Under the pieces are notes generated by a model. That model saw nothing but the letters and a program-made list of their open reading frames with translations, did no database searches and was not told the origin of the DNA. A DNA stretch of 64,000 nt from Halalkalibaculum roseum. GTDB lineage: Bacteria; Bacteroidota; Rhodothermia; Balneolales; Balneolaceae. Each line of letters opens with the position of its first letter. The stretch's first letter is position 1. The position numbers and the translations under genes are program-made. The stretch covers positions 62,001 to 126,000 of the forward strand of contig NZ_JAALLT010000003.1 of the NCBI RefSeq assembly GCF_011059145.1, in the 5' to 3' direction. Shown here piece after piece: positions 1 to 9,807 of the stretch.

Positions 1-72
1 GGGAACATTCTGAAAGCTTAGAACTATAATGTATTCAATACGTTGAATTCTATAATCTAATTCGGGGGATAT

Positions 73-465
73 ATGAAAAAGATTACCCTTACACTGGTAT
101 TTATATCACTATTCGCAATTTCAGAGCTACATGCGCAGCAACAGCTAGAGCTTTCCACCATACAGTTCGGAACGGCAGTTGAGAACCGTGAACTGGTTGG
201 GGCCGACAGTACCTTCTCTACCGATGTGGGTACGGTATTTTGCTATACGCATGTTACCGGCGGCCAGGATACCACTGAGATCGCACATGTATGGTATTAT
301 CAAGACGAGGAAAAAGCCCGCGTCTCTTTAGGCGTTCGTTCTTCTGACTGGAGAACCTGGAGTTCTAAGAAAATCTTGCCAACATGGGCCGGAGAATGGA
401 ATGTAAGAGTTGAAGATGCCGAGGGAAATGTACTAGGAAGCAGCTCGTTTATTATTAATGAGTGA
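73..465 (+). CDS. Secreted DUF2914-family protein
   Basis: This is a 130-residue protein starting at an ATG. It has a Sec signal peptide (Lys-Lys n-region, hydrophobic stretch to about residue 19, AHA-like cut near HAQ). The mature part is a single small beta-rich domain with paired aromatic motifs (VWYYQ, WRTWSSK, GEWNVRV), which matches the DUF2914 family by eye. The final Trp-rich strand (WAGEWNVRVEDAEG) is the part most like the family. It is probably periplasmic; the molecular function of the family is not established. It is convergent with polA, and the 131 bases between them hold inverted repeats. Family assignment is from recognition only. Confidence 0.75.
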   Translation: MKKITLTLVFISLFAISELHAQQQLELSTIQFGTAVENRELVGADSTFSTDVGTVFCYTHVTGGQDTTEIAHVWYYQDEEKARVSLGVRSSDWRTWSSKKILPTWAGEWNVRVEDAEGNVLGSSSFIINE

Positions 466-596
466 ATTGAAGGGATTGATTTACTGATCTACTGAGGGAT
501 TGATTGAATATAGAAGCTATACACACTCAGGCCCTCAGTAAATCAATCCCTCAGTCCCTAACTCCGTCCCTCAGTAAATCAGCTCCTCAACTCCTC
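466..596. repeat. Intergenic inverted-repeat cluster
   Basis: The gap between the convergent DUF2914 gene and polA is built from copies of a short unit. Positions 471-487 (AGGGATTGATTTACTGA) are the perfect reverse complement of 535-551. Positions 491-505 (ACTGAGGGATTGATT) are the perfect reverse complement of 541-555. The core TCAGTAAATCA occurs again at 571-581. The two arms can fold in alternative registers into a long hairpin. It could act as a bidirectional terminator or mRNA end stabiliser, or it may be a dispersed repeat of this genome; there is no strong T-tract. Confidence 0.7.
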
Positions 597-3374
597 TTAA
601 TGTGCTTCCAGCCAGTTATCTGCCAACCCCATATCAACCTTTAACGGAACTTCCAGCTCAAATGCTGTTTCCATCAGGTTTCGAATTTTCGAGGGTAGGG
701 TGTCCTTTTCTTCTTCATGGATCTCAAAAATCAATTCATCATGTACCTGCAGCAGCATGCGACTTTGACATTCCTCTTCTTCCAAATACTGCTGGATATT
801 GATCATGGCTGCCTTTATGATATCTGCGGCCGTACCCTGAATAGGCATATTTATGGCCGTACGTTCAGCAAAGGAGCGCACATTCCAATTTCCTGAATTG
901 ATTTCGGGTATATATCTCCGTCGGCCCATTAGAGTTTTAACGTAACCGTTTTCTTTAGCGTAATCCTTGGTCTCGTTTATATATTTTAGGATACCTGGGA
1001 AACGATCAAAGTACTGATCGATCATCTCCTTACCCTCATCGTTACTGATTCCCAGGCGAGAAGCCAGCCCATAGGCACTTACTCCGTATGGAATACCAAA
1101 ATTCACCTCTTTGGCCTTTCTTCGCTGGTCGGGAGTTACATCATCAATGGAGTCCAAGCCAAAAACTTCTTTTGCCGTTCTTGAGTGAATATCCTCGTCA
1201 TTCATGAAAGCTTCCATCATATTTTCATCCCCGGCAATGGATGCAATAACACGCAGTTCAACCTGTGAGTAGTCGGCGGAGAGCAACTTGAACCCCTCCT
1301 CTGCTATGAAGGCTTTCCGTATCTCTCTGCCACGTTTTGTCCGTATGGGAATATTTTGCAGGTTGGGATTCGATGACGAAAGCCTGCCTGTTGCCGCAAT
1401 GCTTTGGTTAAAATCAGTATGAATTCTACCCGTTTCTTCATTAATCAGTTTGGGAAGCGCATCAACGTAGGTAGACTTCAACTTGCTAAGAGCCCGGTAT
1501 TCGAGTATCAGGTCGGGCATTTCATAGTCATTCGCCAGTTTGGTCAGCACCGATTCAGCGGTAGAGTATTGACCGGTTTTTGTTTTTTTGCCTGCCGGCA
1601 AACCCATTTTATCAAAAAGTACCTCACCCAGCTGCTGGGGCGAATTGATATTGAATTCTGTCCCCGCTTTTTCATATATACTCTGTTCAAGCTCCAGAAT
1701 ATCGTTTGTCAGGGTTTTGGAAAAGTCATTCAGCATTTCCGTATCCAGAAGAACTCCATTCATTTCCATCTTGGCGAGCACTTCGATGAGTGGAAACTCC
1801 AGCGTCTCGGCAATGTCTTTAAGTTCATCCTCTTCCAGGATATTCTTTAGAACTTCATGAAGTCGGAGTGTTATATCCGCATCCTCACAGGCATAGTCGG
1901 TTATCTTTTCGGGTGCAATCTGATCCATCGTCTTCTGTTTTCGGCCCGAACCGATAAGCTTCTCAATTGAAATGGGATCGTAATTTAGGTATTTCTTCGC
2001 CAAATCATCCATTTTCAATTTCTGATTGGCATCGATAAGGTAGCCGGCGATCATGGTATCGAATGCCTCACCTTCAATTTGCAGACCCGCCCTCCTTAGC
2101 ATGATATAATCGAACTTATAATTATGTGCAACCTTAAGAGAGTCTTTTTCAAAAAGCGGCTGCAAAATTTCAATAGCCTTGGATTCCTCAATGCCTCCTT
2201 CGACGTTAATCGGAATATAGTAGGCCACACCGGGCGTAGTGCTTAGAGATATACCGACCAGTCGTGATTTCATCATATCAACGCCGTCCGTCTCCGTGTC
2301 GAAACAGAGCGTATCCTTTTCCAACAACTTATCTACCAATGATCGAAGATTATCAGCCTTATTTATAAATTCATAGGTTACCAAATCCTCATCGTAAGAA
2401 TCCGGTTCATCTTCCGCTACTGCGGCCGGTTTTGGAGAACTGAATAAATCCTTTTGCCCGTTATCGGAACTTTCCTGCTTATTTTTACCTGGAGCTGATT
2501 CTTCCCCGAGATATTTTTTGGTGAGCGTGCGAAATTCCATTCGTTTAAAGAATTCACCAAGACTCTCTTTATCCGGTCCTTCCCAAACCAATTCTTCCCA
2601 TTCAATAATGTCAGGTACATCCGTTTTTATCTTAACCATCTCCTTGGCATGCAGTGCCTGTTCAGCATACTCTTGCAGGCCTTCACGATGGCGCTTTGAA
2701 CTCATATTAGGCGCATCATCTATGGCTGCCTCCAGTGTATCGTATTTATTGATGAGCTTAGGGGCACCTTTTTTGCCTATGCCACGCACGCCGGGAATGT
2801 TGTCTGAAGTATCACCTAGAATAGCCAGCACATCAACAACTTTTTCGGGATAAACACCGAAATATTCTTTAACCCCTTCACGATCGATAATATTAAACCC
2901 ACCGTTTTGGTTGTCGGGTTTGTACATTTTTATGTGATCATGGATGAGCTGCATGAAATCCTTATCAGGCGTAACCAGATAGACATCCACATCTTCTTCA
3001 TTAGCACGGTCTGCTATGGTACCTATCACATCATCTGCTTCATAACCGTCTTTTTCAATACTTGGAATTCCATATCCGTCCAGCATCTCTTTGATTAAGG
3101 GTATACCTATTTTCAGCTCTTCCGGCTGTGGAGGACGGTTGGCCTTATAATCTTCATCCATCTCATGGCGAAAAGTCGGTACATGGGTATCCCAAGCAAC
3201 AGCAATATGGCTTGGTTGCTCTTCCTCCAGCATCTTCTCCAAGGTATTGGCAAAACCTAATATAGGTCCGGTTGGAATACCTTCTGAATTCTTAAGATTG
3301 CTGTTTATAAATGCAAAATGGGAACGGTAGGCAAGTGCCATACCATCCAGTAAAAAAAGGAGACTCTTAGACAT
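597..3374 (-). CDS. polA: DNA polymerase I
   Basis: This 925-residue protein is a full-length family-A polymerase with all three activities. Residues 1-290 are the 5'-3' exonuclease/flap endonuclease, with the acidic cluster around GYEADDVIG and LGDTSDNIPG. Residues about 330-520 are a 3'-5' exonuclease that looks intact (DTE at 359-361, NYKFD, YACEDAD), so proofreading is probably retained. Residues about 550-925 are the polymerase, with motif A (DYSQVELRVIAS), motif B (RRKAKEVNFGIPYG) and motif C (QVHDELIFEI). It acts in gap filling, Okazaki-fragment processing and excision repair. A charged linker of about 40 residues near 295-335 separates the first two domains. It is monocistronic and divergent from the phosphatase gene at 3674. 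Confidence 0.97.
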   Translation of the reverse strand: MSKSLLFLLDGMALAYRSHFAFINSNLKNSEGIPTGPILGFANTLEKMLEEEQPSHIAVAWDTHVPTFRHEMDEDYKANRPPQPEELKIGIPLIKEMLDGYGIPSIEKDGYEADDVIGTIADRANEEDVDVYLVTPDKDFMQLIHDHIKMYKPDNQNGGFNIIDREGVKEYFGVYPEKVVDVLAILGDTSDNIPGVRGIGKKGAPKLINKYDTLEAAIDDAPNMSSKRHREGLQEYAEQALHAKEMVKIKTDVPDIIEWEELVWEGPDKESLGEFFKRMEFRTLTKKYLGEESAPGKNKQESSDNGQKDLFSSPKPAAVAEDEPDSYDEDLVTYEFINKADNLRSLVDKLLEKDTLCFDTETDGVDMMKSRLVGISLSTTPGVAYYIPINVEGGIEESKAIEILQPLFEKDSLKVAHNYKFDYIMLRRAGLQIEGEAFDTMIAGYLIDANQKLKMDDLAKKYLNYDPISIEKLIGSGRKQKTMDQIAPEKITDYACEDADITLRLHEVLKNILEEDELKDIAETLEFPLIEVLAKMEMNGVLLDTEMLNDFSKTLTNDILELEQSIYEKAGTEFNINSPQQLGEVLFDKMGLPAGKKTKTGQYSTAESVLTKLANDYEMPDLILEYRALSKLKSTYVDALPKLINEETGRIHTDFNQSIAATGRLSSSNPNLQNIPIRTKRGREIRKAFIAEEGFKLLSADYSQVELRVIASIAGDENMMEAFMNDEDIHSRTAKEVFGLDSIDDVTPDQRRKAKEVNFGIPYGVSAYGLASRLGISNDEGKEMIDQYFDRFPGILKYINETKDYAKENGYVKTLMGRRRYIPEINSGNWNVRSFAERTAINMPIQGTAADIIKAAMINIQQYLEEEECQSRMLLQVHDELIFEIHEEEKDTLPSKIRNLMETAFELEVPLKVDMGLADNWLEAH

Positions 3375-3673
3375 ATGGGTTTAAAAAAGGTTCGATTTGT
3401 TCTCTCCAAAGGTAATAAACCCTCGCATTAATTTTTAACCGTTAAAGCCAATCAATTTGTATTTATTACTTATGTTATCTCTTTACATTTATTGGCTTCT
3501 GTTGCATGTATTAGGTGAGAACTTTGAAACAAATAAAGCGTAAATTAAAATCACAGGTTTAGCTTATTTAGTAATCATCCCTTTGTTACATTGAGGAGTT
3601 GTAAAATTAACCTAAACTTTTAATCCTGAATCTCGAATAAGTATTTCACTAACTAAATTCTGAAAGAATTTAT

Positions 3674-4819
3674 ATGGGACTAAAGAACGAAGCGCAATCT
3701 GCGTTGCAAAATACAAAGACGGCTTACAAGGAGTATATTTCCGGAATGACCAAGGACCGTCTTGGCAAGGAGTTTTACAAAGACACCGATCGCCTTAAAC
3801 AGCTCTATCATGATGCCATCGGGCAGGACGTGGACGATCCCCAGAGAGAAGAGCTGCCTGCCCATACCAAATTCCTGCGACTCTTTTCTTCCTTGACACA
3901 GCGGCTTAATCCAACGCGAAGGCTGATATTCGGACTCTCTTCCCTCACCTTTGTTGGATACTACCTATTCGATTTGCTGGGCATCAGTCAGTATATCATT
4001 TTCTACGATCTGATGATGCCCTTTGCCTTCGGATCTATGCTAATGCTCCTGCTTGTAGAACTGTTAGAGAAGAGTGATGTAAAACGTGAAATAGATCTGG
4101 CACGTGAGATACAATTGAGCCTGCTCCCTCCTACCGAATTTGCCGGCAATAACTTGGAAATTTACTCATTCGCCAATACGGCCAAAGAAGTTGGCGGTGA
4201 CTACGTTGACATGATTGACACAGAGGAAGGCACTTACATTGTCATTGCTGATGTCTCCGGAAAAGGACTAACTGCTGCCCTCTATATGGTTCGTATGCAG
4301 GCCCTTGTGCATCTGATCATAGAGAAAAGTAAGCCTTCTCCCAAAGAACTGTTTCTCGAACTGAATAATTACGTGAAATCGGATATCAAGGATAAAACCT
4401 TCGTTACCGCTTGTGCGGCTTTCTTTCCAAAGGGAGAGAGTAATTTTCAATTTGCACGGGCGGGACATAATGCTCCCATATTCTTCAGCAATGAAAGAGA
4501 TGCCACCTTCGATCTCAGATCTGATGGCTTTGCCTTGGGTATGACGAACACGCAGAGTCTAGAAGATCACCTGCAAGAGAAGAAATTTCATTTCAAACAG
4601 GGTGACAGCGTACTCTTCTATACCGACGGACTAACGGAAGCACGCAATGAATTCGGGGAAGAGTATGGTGAAGACCGTCTGGACGCCATCATGAGCGTGT
4701 ATGGCTCCCTGCATGCCAAAACAATCATCAGGAAAGTACAGTCATCCCTGGAAAACTTTATTGGTACAGAAAAGCCGGCGGATGATATCACCTTTACCTG
4801 TGTACACCGCGTGGAGTAA
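3674..4819 (+). CDS. SpoIIE/RsbU-type PP2C phosphatase, membrane-anchored
   Basis: The 381-residue protein has a soluble N-terminus, two hydrophobic segments (about 83-103 and 106-130) and a C-terminal SpoIIE/PP2C catalytic domain. The catalytic domain starts with the typical EIQLSLLPP linker. Metal-binding signatures are GGDYVD (174-179), ADVSGKG (192-198), DGLTEA and a terminal DDIT. Proteins of this type dephosphorylate an anti-anti-sigma factor (STAS domain) in partner-switching control of sigma factors. No STAS protein or HPK-type anti-sigma kinase is encoded nearby, so the partner is elsewhere or the control differs. No sensor domain (PAS, GAF or HAMP) is present; the membrane pair could serve as the input. 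Confidence 0.9.
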   Translation: MGLKNEAQSALQNTKTAYKEYISGMTKDRLGKEFYKDTDRLKQLYHDAIGQDVDDPQREELPAHTKFLRLFSSLTQRLNPTRRLIFGLSSLTFVGYYLFDLLGISQYIIFYDLMMPFAFGSMLMLLLVELLEKSDVKREIDLAREIQLSLLPPTEFAGNNLEIYSFANTAKEVGGDYVDMIDTEEGTYIVIADVSGKGLTAALYMVRMQALVHLIIEKSKPSPKELFLELNNYVKSDIKDKTFVTACAAFFPKGESNFQFARAGHNAPIFFSNERDATFDLRSDGFALGMTNTQSLEDHLQEKKFHFKQGDSVLFYTDGLTEARNEFGEEYGEDRLDAIMSVYGSLHAKTIIRKVQSSLENFIGTEKPADDITFTCVHRVE

Positions 4820-4957
4820 GTGGCCTTCATTATCGCAAATGACTAATCTAAGCAGTTAATACTCAAGGCCTATAGTAATATGCAATTTGCAACTTTACTG
4901 GCCTAATTTTAATCATTTCGATATAAAGCTTGCAGGAACAGTCATATTTTATACACC

Positions 4958-4985
4958 CACCTTCAAGTATTAAGGTGCTTTTGTT
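4958..4985 (+). terminator. Possible weak intrinsic terminator
   Basis: CACCTT (4958-4963) and AAGGTG (4972-4977) form a 6-bp stem with an 8-base loop, followed by a T-rich run (CTTTTGTTT). It lies between the convergent phosphatase and transketolase genes. The short stem makes this a weak call. Confidence 0.3.
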
Positions 4986-4988
4986 TAA

Positions 4989-6998
4989 TCAGGCTAATTT
5001 CAGCATTCCCTTAGCTTCTTTGACTATTCGCTCGCTGGTAAGTCCGAAATGTTCATAAATTTCTTCATATGGTGCCGAGGCCCCGAAATGGTCTATTCCA
5101 ATGGCAACGCCTTCCGAGCCTACCCATTTTTGCCAGCCAAATGTGGAACCCGCTTCAATGGATATCCTGGCGGTAACTGATTCCGGTAGCACTTTATTTC
5201 GGTAGGCCTGATCCTGCTTTTCAAACAACTCCCATGATGGCATGCTTACTACGCGGCTGTCGATATCCATTGATCTTAACTTTTCCTGCGCGTCCATGAT
5301 CAGTTGCACCTCAGACCCCGTAGCCATCAGTATCAAATCAGGTACTTCGCCTTCTGAATCGGAAAGAATATAAGCGCCCCTGCCAGTGTGGGAAGCCGCA
5401 TTGTTTTCCTTTCTGTCAAAAATTGGCAACGCCTGACGCGTTAGAGCAAGTAATGAGGGCCCGTCTTCATATTCAAGAGCTGCTTTCCAGCACCAGGCTA
5501 CCTCGTTGGCATCAGCCGGGCGCAAGACCTGTACATTAGGCATGGCCCGTAATGAGGCAAGGTGTTCAATAGGCTGATGGGTGGGTCCGTCTTCCCCAAG
5601 GCCGATACTATCGTGGGTGAGAACAAAAATGGAAGGTATATGCGACAAGGCTGCGATACGAATGGCCGGACGGCAGTAATCGGAAAATATCAGGAAAGTA
5701 CCCCCAAATGGAATAATGCCACCATGCAGTGCCATACCATTTAGGGCCGCTCCCATGGCATGCTCCCTAACCCCGAAATGTACATTTCTACCGGCATAAT
5801 TTTCAGCATCAAAGATAGTGGCATCATCAATCCAGGTTTTATTGCTACCTGTCAGGTCAGCCGACCCGCCCAGCATTGCAGGTATGTGACCGGCAATCGC
5901 ATTGATTACTTTGCCAGATGCTGCTCTTGTGGCAATTCCCTTCTCACTTGTTTCGAAAACCGGCAGTATCTTTTCAAACTCACTGGGAAAGACTCTTTGA
6001 GTACGATTTTCAAATTCTTGCGCTTTCTCAGGATTTGTATTCTTAAATGCATCAAACTTAGTTTTCCACTCCTCTGAGAGAGCTTTGCCTTTAGAGACAG
6101 CTTTTCTGAAATGAGAAAGTACCTGCTCGGGGATATAAAATTTCTTATCGGGATCCCAACCGAGGTTCTCTTTAGTTTTTGCAACTTCTTCAACACCAAG
6201 TGGCGAACCGTGAGAATCGGCGCTGTCCTGTTTGTTAGGACTGCCAAAACCGATATGGGTCTTACAGATGATGATGGAAGGTTTGGAATCTACATTTTGG
6301 GCTTTCTTAATAGCTTCTTCTACTGCCGAACGATCATGTCCATCAACCTCCAAGACGTGCCAGTTGTAACTTTCAAAACGCTTAGCGGCATCTTCGGTAT
6401 AAGTCAAATCAGTATTGCCATCAATTGAAATATGATTGGCGTCGTATAGATAAATGATCTTTCCCAGTTTCAGGTGCCCGGCAAGTGAGGCTGCTTCATG
6501 TGAAATTCCTTCCATCAAGTCCCCGTCACTGACAATACCGTATGTATAGTGATCTGTGATAAGATGCTCTTCAGTATTATACTCCGCTGCCAAGTGTCTC
6601 TCAGCCATAGCCATTCCCACACCTGTGGCAAATCCTTGTCCAAGGGGGCCCGTAGTAGTTTCCACTCCGGGCGTATGACCATACTCCGGGTGACCGGGTG
6701 TCTTGCTTTCCCATTGTCTAAAATTTTTCAGTTCTTCCAGGGAAAGTTCATAACCCGTAAGATGAAGCAGGCTGTAGAGCAGCATCGAACCGTGTCCTGC
6801 CGAAAGGATAAATCGATCCCTGTCGTACCAATTGGGGTTAGAGGGATCGTGTTTCAAAAACTTAGTCCATAACACATAAGCAGCATCTGCCATACCCATC
6901 GGCATTCCCGGATGACCTGATTCAGCTGCCTGAACGGCGTCCATAGACAGGGTTCTAATGGTATTTACACATAGTTCATCGAGAGATTGGGTAGACAT
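4989..6998 (-). CDS. tkt: Transketolase
   Basis: The 669-residue protein has the length and three-part layout of a bacterial transketolase: an N-terminal thiamine diphosphate-binding domain ([35 protein letters not shown]), a central pyrimidine-binding domain ([34 protein letters not shown]) and a C-terminal transketolase domain ([17 protein letters not shown]). It moves two-carbon units between sugar phosphates in the non-oxidative pentose phosphate pathway, linking it to glycolysis in the cytosol. It is transcribed alone. The upstream gap to the TPR gene contains that gene's terminator, so the two are separate units. Confidence 0.97.
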   Translation of the reverse strand: MSTQSLDELCVNTIRTLSMDAVQAAESGHPGMPMGMADAAYVLWTKFLKHDPSNPNWYDRDRFILSAGHGSMLLYSLLHLTGYELSLEELKNFRQWESKTPGHPEYGHTPGVETTTGPLGQGFATGVGMAMAERHLAAEYNTEEHLITDHYTYGIVSDGDLMEGISHEAASLAGHLKLGKIIYLYDANHISIDGNTDLTYTEDAAKRFESYNWHVLEVDGHDRSAVEEAIKKAQNVDSKPSIIICKTHIGFGSPNKQDSADSHGSPLGVEEVAKTKENLGWDPDKKFYIPEQVLSHFRKAVSKGKALSEEWKTKFDAFKNTNPEKAQEFENRTQRVFPSEFEKILPVFETSEKGIATRAASGKVINAIAGHIPAMLGGSADLTGSNKTWIDDATIFDAENYAGRNVHFGVREHAMGAALNGMALHGGIIPFGGTFLIFSDYCRPAIRIAALSHIPSIFVLTHDSIGLGEDGPTHQPIEHLASLRAMPNVQVLRPADANEVAWCWKAALEYEDGPSLLALTRQALPIFDRKENNAASHTGRGAYILSDSEGEVPDLILMATGSEVQLIMDAQEKLRSMDIDSRVVSMPSWELFEKQDQAYRNKVLPESVTARISIEAGSTFGWQKWVGSEGVAIGIDHFGASAPYEEIYEHFGLTSERIVKEAKGMLKLA

Positions 6999-7105
6999 GC
7001 TAACTGAGTCGCCTAAAGTGTTAAGTTTTATAAGATTTAAACTGTGGGGAAAATAGGTAAAGCTGAAATTACTTAAAAACTAAAGATAGGCTCTCAGATC
7101 GTTTC

Positions 7106-7138
7106 AAATAAAAAAGCCCTCTCAACTGAGAGGGCTTT
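7106..7138 (-). terminator. Strong intrinsic terminator of the TPR gene
   Basis: AAAGCCCTCTC (7113-7123) and GAGAGGGCTTT (7128-7138) are perfect 11-base arms around a 4-base loop. Read on the minus strand the hairpin is followed by TTTTTTATTTG. It lies 29 bases past the stop codon of the TPR gene and upstream of tkt. Confidence 0.88.
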
Positions 7139-7166
7139 CAAGAAATTCTATAACCAGGAATCGTAC

Positions 7167-8189
7167 TTAGTTGGTCGTGCTCTCACACTTAAGTTCAAAC
7201 TCCATCTGGTGTTCTGCAGGAGATTTGAACGAACCGAAAGCAGCGTTTTTGAATGCACCGCAGGCTTGTTCAACATTTCCTTGATTCTTATAGGCGGTTC
7301 CAAGTTCAAAATAGATCTTGGCTTTCTCTGTACGACCGCCATTTTCCAACTCAAGAGCAGTATTAGCATGAGAAATCGCCTGATTCCACAGCGCCTGCTT
7401 GTTATACGCTTCAGCGAGTCGATAGTGAGCATCGGCAGACTCAGTTTCATACTCAAGTGCACGATCGAGTAGAGTTACGGCTGTTTTATAGTTTTTGGAT
7501 TCCGTTGCTTTAGACCCTCTGTAAAGAAGCTCATCGTGAGCAGCTTCACGCGCCTTTCTAACAATCTGGTTGTCATTAACCCTGTTTCCGACTTCAATAG
7601 CCTGATCGAATTGTTCCAGAGCTCTTTCAAAATTGCTGGACTCCTGGTTCTTCAGAACAATGCCTTTCTGATAGTAAGCCTTAGCATAGTTCGGATTTCT
7701 TTCAATCGCCTGATTTAATGAAGCAAGAGATTCCGAGTAATTACTTGACTTATATTGTAATATGGATTTTGTGTAATAGAGCTGGGTAACTACCTGATCG
7801 GCTTTACCGGAAATATCATCATTACCATACTCTGAAGACATCTCAGAAGCTTCCTGGAAATTTTCGATCGTCGTTTCCAGGCTGGATAGAGACTTTGCTT
7901 TCTGAAACTCTTTATAAGAAGCCAGCGCCTTCTGATAATAGATGGATGGCAATTGTTTTTCTACACGTTGTACAATATCCTGACCTTCTTCACCCAGCTG
8001 TTCTGCTTGAGCGATGGCTTGGTTGTACATTTCAATTGCCTGATCATATTCGTTAGACTTTGCCAGTTCCAGGGCTTTATTGAAAGCCTGAACTGCGGCT
8101 CCTCTATCCTGGGCCATCAGGTTAGTCGAAAAGCCAACCAGCATAAGTCCTAGTAGAAATCGTACCGAGATTTTCTTCAAATGCTTCAT
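7167..8189 (-). CDS. Secreted tetratricopeptide-repeat protein
   Basis: The protein has 340 residues from the chosen ATG at 8189, which directly precedes a good signal peptide (MKHLKKISVRF..., cut after LMAQ) and has AGGA three bases upstream; an in-frame TTG at 8219 is less likely. The mature part is mostly helical TPR repeats, clearest in the middle and C-terminal half (NPNYAKAYYQKGIVLKNQ, SADAHYRLAEAYNKQALWNQA, KAKIYFELGTAYKNQGN). TPR arrays are protein-protein interaction scaffolds; the partner cannot be told. The C-terminus carries two cysteines (EQACGAF, ELKCEST) that may form a disulfide in the periplasm. It is monocistronic, with a strong terminator just downstream. Confidence 0.88.
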   Translation of the reverse strand: MKHLKKISVRFLLGLMLVGFSTNLMAQDRGAAVQAFNKALELAKSNEYDQAIEMYNQAIAQAEQLGEEGQDIVQRVEKQLPSIYYQKALASYKEFQKAKSLSSLETTIENFQEASEMSSEYGNDDISGKADQVVTQLYYTKSILQYKSSNYSESLASLNQAIERNPNYAKAYYQKGIVLKNQESSNFERALEQFDQAIEVGNRVNDNQIVRKAREAAHDELLYRGSKATESKNYKTAVTLLDRALEYETESADAHYRLAEAYNKQALWNQAISHANTALELENGGRTEKAKIYFELGTAYKNQGNVEQACGAFKNAAFGSFKSPAEHQMEFELKCESTTN

Positions 8190-8422
8190 TTTCCTAATTA
8201 TTTTTGGTTGATCGTTCAAAGCGATTAATGTAATGAAATAAAAAGTTTATTTAAAAGTAAATAAGAATGCCCATTAAATCACTGATTCATAAGGATTTGG
8301 TGATATATTTTACCATTCTTAACCAATCACTTCCTACTTCGCCTTAAAGGTATTTTATTTTAATATGTTCCGCTTTAGATAACTAACGCGATACCCGTCT
8401 CTCAGATTGTGCACAAAAAAAT

Positions 8423-9124
8423 TTAGAAGTTCGGACTTACGGAATGTTTCTTATAGAACTCACAGATTATGTTGACTGCTTCTCTGGGTTCATCAGTAAG
8501 ATGAAAGAGATCGATATCACCCGGTGAGATGGTTCCTGCATCAACCATATTGCCTCTAATCCATGATACCAGTCCTTCCCAATAATCACTACCCATCAGG
8601 ATGATAGGGAACCGGGTAATTTTACTGGTCTGTATAAGAGTCAAGGCTTCGAAAAACTCATCCAATGTTCCAAATCCGCCCGGGAAAACAATGAAACCCT
8701 GTGCGTATTTGACAAACATCACCTTGCGAGCGAAAAAATAATTGAAGTCAATTTCGTAATCGGGATCTACAAATTGGTTTACACCTTGTTCGTGTGGCAG
8801 GCTTATTCCCAGACCGACTGACTTTCCCTTGCCTTTTGCGGCTCCTTTATTGGCTGCTTCCATAATTCCCGGTCCGCCTCCGGTAATTACACCGAAACCC
8901 TGCTCGGTAATCATGGTTGCGGTATCCATAGCTAATTCGTAATACTTGTCGTCAGGTTTTGAACGAGCAGATCCAAATATGGATACACAGGGACCGATTT
9001 TGAAAAGTTTATCGTAGCCCTCAACAAATTCTCCCATGATCTTAAATATACTCCAAAGATCCTCGTCGTGCCCCTGTTCAAAGTTTTCAGGCAGTTTCAC
9101 TCTATCATTATTGTCAGAACTCAT
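8423..9124 (-). CDS. LOG-family nucleotide 5'-monophosphate phosphoribohydrolase
   Basis: This 233-residue Rossmann-like protein carries both family signatures: TGGGPGIMEA (81-90) and PGGFGTLDE (148-156), with the catalytic Arg/Glu context of the lysine-decarboxylase-like (TIGR00730) group. Characterised members hydrolyse N6-substituted or ordinary purine nucleoside monophosphates to base and ribose 5-phosphate. The old name lysine decarboxylase is not supported. Its stop-side neighbour is the TPR gene, and its start lies 2 bases past the DUF5683 stop, so it probably belongs to the parA-parB-DUF5683 transcription unit. In many Bacteroidota dapB or lepB follows DUF5683; here this gene takes the place. 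Confidence 0.9.
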   Translation of the reverse strand: MSSDNNDRVKLPENFEQGHDEDLWSIFKIMGEFVEGYDKLFKIGPCVSIFGSARSKPDDKYYELAMDTATMITEQGFGVITGGGPGIMEAANKGAAKGKGKSVGLGISLPHEQGVNQFVDPDYEIDFNYFFARKVMFVKYAQGFIVFPGGFGTLDEFFEALTLIQTSKITRFPIILMGSDYWEGLVSWIRGNMVDAGTISPGDIDLFHLTDEPREAVNIICEFYKKHSVSPNF

Positions 9125-9126
9125 AT

Positions 9127-9807
9127 TTATTTCGTTTTATTTTTTTTGAATAACTCCATTGATAAAGTAACCCCCGGCCTTCCACTAGCCAGGACGGATG
9201 GTTTCACGCTGGTTCGAACGCTAAGATCTTCAGATACATCAAAAGACCGCATGTGGGCAAAAACATAGGCATCAATAATGTTTAAACCATACGCAAGCCC
9301 TATAGTTATATAAATGAAGTCTCTTCTGTTCCGTAAAAAATTGCGGTTGGTCCTTAATGATTCCAGGTTTTGTCCGGCCAGGTAATCGGGTGTGGGACCA
9401 AATCTCAAGTCATCGGGTGTATTTGTATTTTGATTATAATAGGCAGCGCGATAGTCGTGATATTTTTTTGTCAGATCAATACTATACCAGGTCAGTCCGC
9501 CCAACAAACCGTAAACCAACGGTACCTTCCAGATTTGCCTGTTGGTAATCTGCCCCCAGCCCGGAATGATCATTGATTTAAACATTACAGCCTTGGGGTT
9601 GGGTAACTCCCCGGCAGTATTTTCATTCTGAAGAGTATCTAAAGCAGATAATCCTATATTAACATTGCTACTTAAAGCAATTGAATTAGGAGAAAGTTGG
9701 CGGGATAAGCTTTGACCGCAAGCAAACGTACCGGTTAACAAGACAGTAAATAAGCAGGCACTAAGAGATCGACTCAAAAAGCTCAAGCAGCCTTTCCAGC
9801 TCTTCAT
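9127..9807 (-). CDS. DUF5683 envelope protein
   Basis: The 226-residue protein (from ATG 9807) has an N-terminal signal sequence (SLSACLFTVLLTGTFACG). In the middle it has a cluster of Gly/Pro and aromatic residues (SMIIPGWGQITNRQIWKVPLVYG) followed by membrane-like segments near WYSIDL and FIYITIGLAYGLNIIDAYV. This pattern is typical of DUF5683, usually found right after parB in Bacteroidota. Function is unknown. An upstream in-frame ATG at 9840 also exists, but 9807 places the charged n-region directly before the hydrophobic core. The start overlaps the parB end by 47 bases, implying translational coupling. Confidence 0.8.
   Translation of the reverse strand: MKSWKGCLSFLSRSLSACLFTVLLTGTFACGQSLSRQLSPNSIALSSNVNIGLSALDTLQNENTAGELPNPKAVMFKSMIIPGWGQITNRQIWKVPLVYGLLGGLTWYSIDLTKKYHDYRAAYYNQNTNTPDDLRFGPTPDYLAGQNLESLRTNRNFLRNRRDFIYITIGLAYGLNIIDAYVFAHMRSFDVSEDLSVRTSVKPSVLASGRPGVTLSMELFKKNKTK

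Noticed and set aside
3375-3673. Bacteroidota-type promoters (TTTG/TAnnTTTG) in the polA upstream gap
   Set aside because: No convincing pair at the right spacing; AT-rich sequence gives chance matches.
9190-9210. GTTTCACG-like sequence as a parS site
   Set aside because: Only half of the palindrome is present and it is inside the DUF5683 coding region.
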